A DNA stretch of 64,000 bases from Aradus depressus (lineage: Eukaryota > Arthropoda > Insecta > Hemiptera > Aradidae): contig OY759221.1 in NCBI GenBank assembly GCA_963662175.1, positions 31,432,045 through 31,496,044 of the forward strand. Direction: 5' to 3'. Within the stretch, counting starts at the first letter, position 1. The number at the start of each line of letters is the position of its first letter. Made by a program: the position numbers and the translations under genes. Below the pieces are notes generated by a model. That model saw nothing but the letters and a program-made list of their open reading frames with translations. It was not told the origin of the DNA and ran no database searches. Below are positions 60,675-64,000 of the stretch, piece by piece.

Positions 60675-62084
60675 TAAAGGAAGAAAAATTACTTAGTTTC
60701 AAGATAAATCTGAAAAAAAAATAATAGTTTACATCAAAATTTACTAATGAGCGACGTGAAAAATATGGCGTCACAAAACGTGAGTTTTCAAACAGATAAT
60801 TATTAAGATTTATGCATCTCAATGCAATTGAGATTGGAATGAAGTTACAATGTAAAAAGGAGATGAAAGAATGGTATGGAAGAAATAAAACAAGACACAA
60901 GATATTTAATAAAGAATCAACAAAAATTAAAAAAATACGATATAATAAAATCCAGTCAATGAAAATTTGTAAGAAGCTACAATAAATTATTTAAAGAGTT
61001 TCGATAAAGAAAATTAAGGAATTTAATTGAAGTTAAGGGTATAAAGATAAAAGGTGATAAATAATCGATGTTAAGTATGATAATCGATTTATTATATCAA
61101 AATAACTTGTTAATAAAAGTATTTTTATTTAAACAGACATTTTTATCGATAACAAATGACGTAGAAAGATAGAATATAAGTTATAATAACAAAAGATAAA
61201 AAGAAACAGTCAAGGAAAGGGATAGAAAAGCCAAATTAATAAGTGAGGCAGTGGAACAGGGAATTGAAGGGGTTATTAGACCATTTTAGTCGGCATCAAG
61301 ACTGTTCAGAACACATGCACTTTGTGCTGCTTTATATTTAAATAGCTATCTCCAGTCAGTGTGAAGTTTGACGGTGCCTAGAACGTACATTGTTGATTGC
61401 TCTGTTTTTTATTTTAAAGTTGAACTATGAAAGGTGTGTCAAATAAACTATGTGAGGGAGGAATGAAGAGAGGAAAATGTGAGATGCAGGGAAGGTGGAA
61501 CGAAAATAAAAAATGAATATAAATTAAATTTCAGTGTAAATATCTGACGTTAGAGGGTGAATATTCAACTTTATTTACTTTATATTATTCTTTTATTTTT
61601 TTACCTAGGTATAATTAATATTCAATTTTTTAGTATTGCCTTCCCAATTTTCTTAAGATATCAGTAACTTCTCACCTTGTATGTTCTTTATGAATATATT
61701 AATACTTTAAATAGATTTCAATTGAATTCAATGGATTTTTTCTAGCCTTTTTGTAGACAACAGTGAATATTTTTATCGAAAAAAAAGTCGAAGTTTGTAC
61801 GTAGGAACACAGAAAAAAACGGCTCAAAAAAAGTTGTGTCCGATGGTAAACCGGAAAGGGCTTCGCCCGGATTTTTACATTTGAAATAGAAAAATTCTAT
61901 TTTGCGCGAGAATTTTGTCTCTCTGTCTGCATTTCATTTTTCGGTGATTATTCCTCCTTGGTATGTTCGATTTCAGATTTTTTTAGTACTAAACCATCGT
62001 CACCATGTCCACTTCCATCGTGGCAAATTTCAATGTGATCGGTAAAGGGGTTTAGGAGGAGTACGAGTACAACGAAATACATGA
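60675..62084. other. No gene recognised; old repeat-like DNA
   Basis: Mostly AT-rich. Bases 61848-61873 hold the foldback CCGGAAAGGGCTTCGCCCGG. A 78-codon minus frame at 60664-60900 has no motif. Confidence 0.35.
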
Positions 62085-62200
62085 GTCGCCTAAGAAAGAG
62101 CTTCGTAAACTCAGCTCAATAATTTAATCACTTGTACGGCGTCAAAAATCTTGGTCATTGAACGCCAACAAATAAAATTATTCTATTCTATTATCTACCC
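62085..62200 (+). repeat. LINE-K 3' end, short copy
   Basis: It shares AATCACTTGTACGGCGTCAA, then AATCTTGGTCATT, with the LINE-K 3' UTR at 4512-4575 (opposite strand). It ends in AATAAAATTATTCTATTCTA, a simple repeat tail. Upstream GAAAGAGCTTCGTAAACTCA may be the last of the coding part. Confidence 0.65.
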
Positions 62201-62256
62201 AAGTCGGTTTAGTTTTCAAGATTACCTCATGCACCCAAACAAACTTTCTCTATATA

Positions 62257-62597
62257 GGTTAGGTTTTATGACTCATGCCCGGGCTTTAACTACGAGGTCA
62301 TATCGCCTACTACCAGAGCGCTCTTTCGTCACTCTGGTGGACATGAGCCCGACTCTACTGTGGGAGTCCTAAATTTTGCCTACCCTAAATTTTTATTCAT
62401 CTAGGTTAGGGGTCTTTAACGAGTACCTGACATGGTACAGGCTCGGGACCATCGCTTAACGTCCCATCCGAAGGACGGCGTGCTTAAGTTTATTTTACCT
62501 CCCAGATAAAATAAACTAAGGGCCTCGGTCGGGCTACGAACCCACGACCTTGAGCTCAGAAGTCAAGCACGCTTACCACTGAGCTACCGGCGCCCTC
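62257..62597 (-). mobile_element. SINE-A, complete copy with 16-bp TSD
   Basis: The flanks AAACTTTCTCTATATA (62241-62256 and 62598-62613) are identical. All parts of the family are present: tail AGGTTAGG, the GCTCTTTCG foldback, A and B boxes. The longest target duplication in the window. Confidence 0.93.
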
Positions 62598-62613
62598 AAA
62601 CTTTCTCTATATA

Positions 62614-63844
62614 TTAGTATTGATGAAAAATTATTTTTGAAACAAAAGATTCACCCTCAAGTAGCTATACTTAGTTGGGAATGTAGAAAACTGTCAGTTG
62701 AAACTCAGCCAATTTACTAGAGGGAAAAAATGAATGGAACTCAGACAACATACAAGAATGTTGTGAGAAGTGGAAATGCGCGGAGTCTCTGCTAGAGATG
62801 TAAAAAAATAAAAAATGCTAAGCAGAATGCAACATTTTAACCAAAAATGAATTGAATAATTAAATGGTACGTTAAAAATTTTGCCAATGAAATTTAATTT
62901 CTTCCTTCTTTTTCAGTGAACACATGTTTACACATGGAAATACATAAATAGCATAGTTAGAGACTTCTGAATTCTCATAATAAATTTCACGTCGATAGAT
63001 TCATTACGTCGGCAAATTATCTTCTTTTTCTTAACTTCTTTTTGAGAAAAATATATATAACTCATAAAGGAATTAATTTATTTAATGCCCTTCCCCACTT
63101 CTTGAAGTCAATAGATACAATAAAAAATTTAAATTTCAACTAAAAATGTTCATGTTATAGGGAACAAAAGTTTCACTTCAATTATTGAAATTTTGAGGAT
63201 ATTTTTTGTGTTAATTTAATTTCTTAAAAAGAGGAATATCCACAATTCAAATGAGCTTACATGCATGAGGATCTAGGATGAAACCTTAGCTTAATTTCAA
63301 GTTTAATCCTAAATAGGACAACGTGGGGCTTAGGGCTTCTTCGTGAAGAGAACTTCAACATTTTGACTTAAAGTTCAACTGTTTACTTAACCATACCAGC
63401 CAGAGTTATGAATACATTTCGTGTCTTCTCATAATTCAAGAAGTGTTGTACCTATTTCCATCAAATCAACGGCAATGTTCGTTCATAATTTATCTGGAAT
63501 AATTTTAAGTTAATAAAAAAACTCCATCTTAAAATTTAACAAAATAGCGAACATAGATTTCCGTTGAAAACTCTTCATTGATTTTTTTTTCTTATTTAAA
63601 CAATATACTATAGAAGGATGATGAAGGAGAACGGTTGAGCAGAAATGGGCCGAGGCAGCCAGAAAGTGTCAACGTTTTATCACTGTTTGCCCTAAAAGGT
63701 TGTCCTGGAGTTTTATGGCCCAACCAGAGTACAGAAGTAATAGACTGGCAAAGTGTCTGTTTACACAATAACTCAACTCAGCTTTATTACCTTCAAAGAC
63801 ACCCAGTTCAATTTTTTTTTTGTTTTTAGTGCAATGGAAATTAA
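62614..63844. other. No gene; Rep-C scrap at 62960-63030
   Basis: The scrap reads CACGTCGATAGATTCATTAC, then GTCGGCAAATTATC. The rest is AT-rich and unassigned, with a T run near 63810. Confidence 0.4.
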
Positions 63845-64000
63845 AAAGTTGTCGGTGAATCACCGGCAATGTACTTCCCCAGAACGAATTAATCAATTAA
63901 TATTTATATAAGTGTCGCCCTTTTGGGATTTTGCATTTACATATGAAATTGCAAGTCAGTACATTCATTACAATGCCAGTTATTAAAGTTTCTAAGGTGC
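63845..64000 (+). repeat. Rep-C, running off the window
   Basis: It has the entry GTTGTCGGTGAATCACCGGC, then AATGTACTTCCCCAG, then one unit beginning AGTACATTCATTACAATGCC. CGGTGAATCACCG is a perfect small palindrome at the entry end. Confidence 0.82.

Noticed and set aside
4052..62597. tRNA genes at the many GTAGCTCAG...GGTTCGAA sequences
   Set aside because: They are heads of SINE-A or SINE-B copies: no complete cloverleaf, fused to SINE bodies, repeated many times.

Overview
The window looks like repeat-rich intronic DNA from an arthropod, most likely an insect. The basis is AT-rich eukaryotic sequence with splice sites, an animal tetraspanin gene on the + strand, arthropod-type transposable elements (R1-, jockey-, I- and RTE-like LINEs, mariner, hAT, pogo/Tigger-like and Penelope-like elements) and SINEs whose 3' tails are CCTAA repeats, the complement of the TTAGG arthropod telomere unit. 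I see no bacterial genes, CRISPR, rRNA or functional tRNA gene. Species cannot be told from the sequence.

Host gene: two phase-compatible tetraspanin exons are the only host coding sequence I can support. Exon A (947-1119) encodes the region around transmembrane segment 3. Exon B (23364-23482) encodes the start of the large extracellular loop with its CCG motif. They are separated by a 22.2 kb intron. No further exon was recognised down to 64000, so the next intron is probably over 40 kb, and nearly everything else is intron filled with transposons.

Layout: 1-5.3 kb holds exon A, a hAT remnant with terminal repeats and target duplication, a complete SINE, a LINE relic and two near-perfect hairpins. 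5.34-6.61 kb is a 13-bp minisatellite. 6.8-14.6 kb holds the Rep-C repeat, a foldback element with 35-bp inverted repeats, and jockey-like LINE relics. 14.8-22.2 kb is a LINE cluster, with a nearly complete I-type LINE (intact 1226-codon ORF2, 13-bp target duplication) beside two older LINEs. 23.5-31 kb holds exon B, a large palindrome split by a SINE, an R1-like relic and many SINEs. 33.7-38.7 kb holds two foldback elements, two Penelope-type palindromes and a mariner relic. 39-64 kb is a patchwork of Rep-C, RTE- and R1-like relics, SINEs, three further tandem arrays, a Penelope GIY-YIG relic and a Tigger-like element nested in Rep-C.

The most unusual signal is a set of hammerhead-ribozyme-like cores in five or six unrelated repeat families, mostly in the arms of long palindromes. 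Each reads CTGAYGA, one extra pyrimidine, a helix II whose sequence differs between families but always pairs, GAAA, a short self-complementary helix III, and a cleavable triplet. In the Penelope relic at 51 kb the motif overlaps the last codons of the GIY-YIG reading frame and the predicted cut falls inside the TAG stop codon. Names such as SINE-A, SINE-B, Rep-C, LINE-A, -B, -I, -J, -K and families F1-F6 are local labels only.
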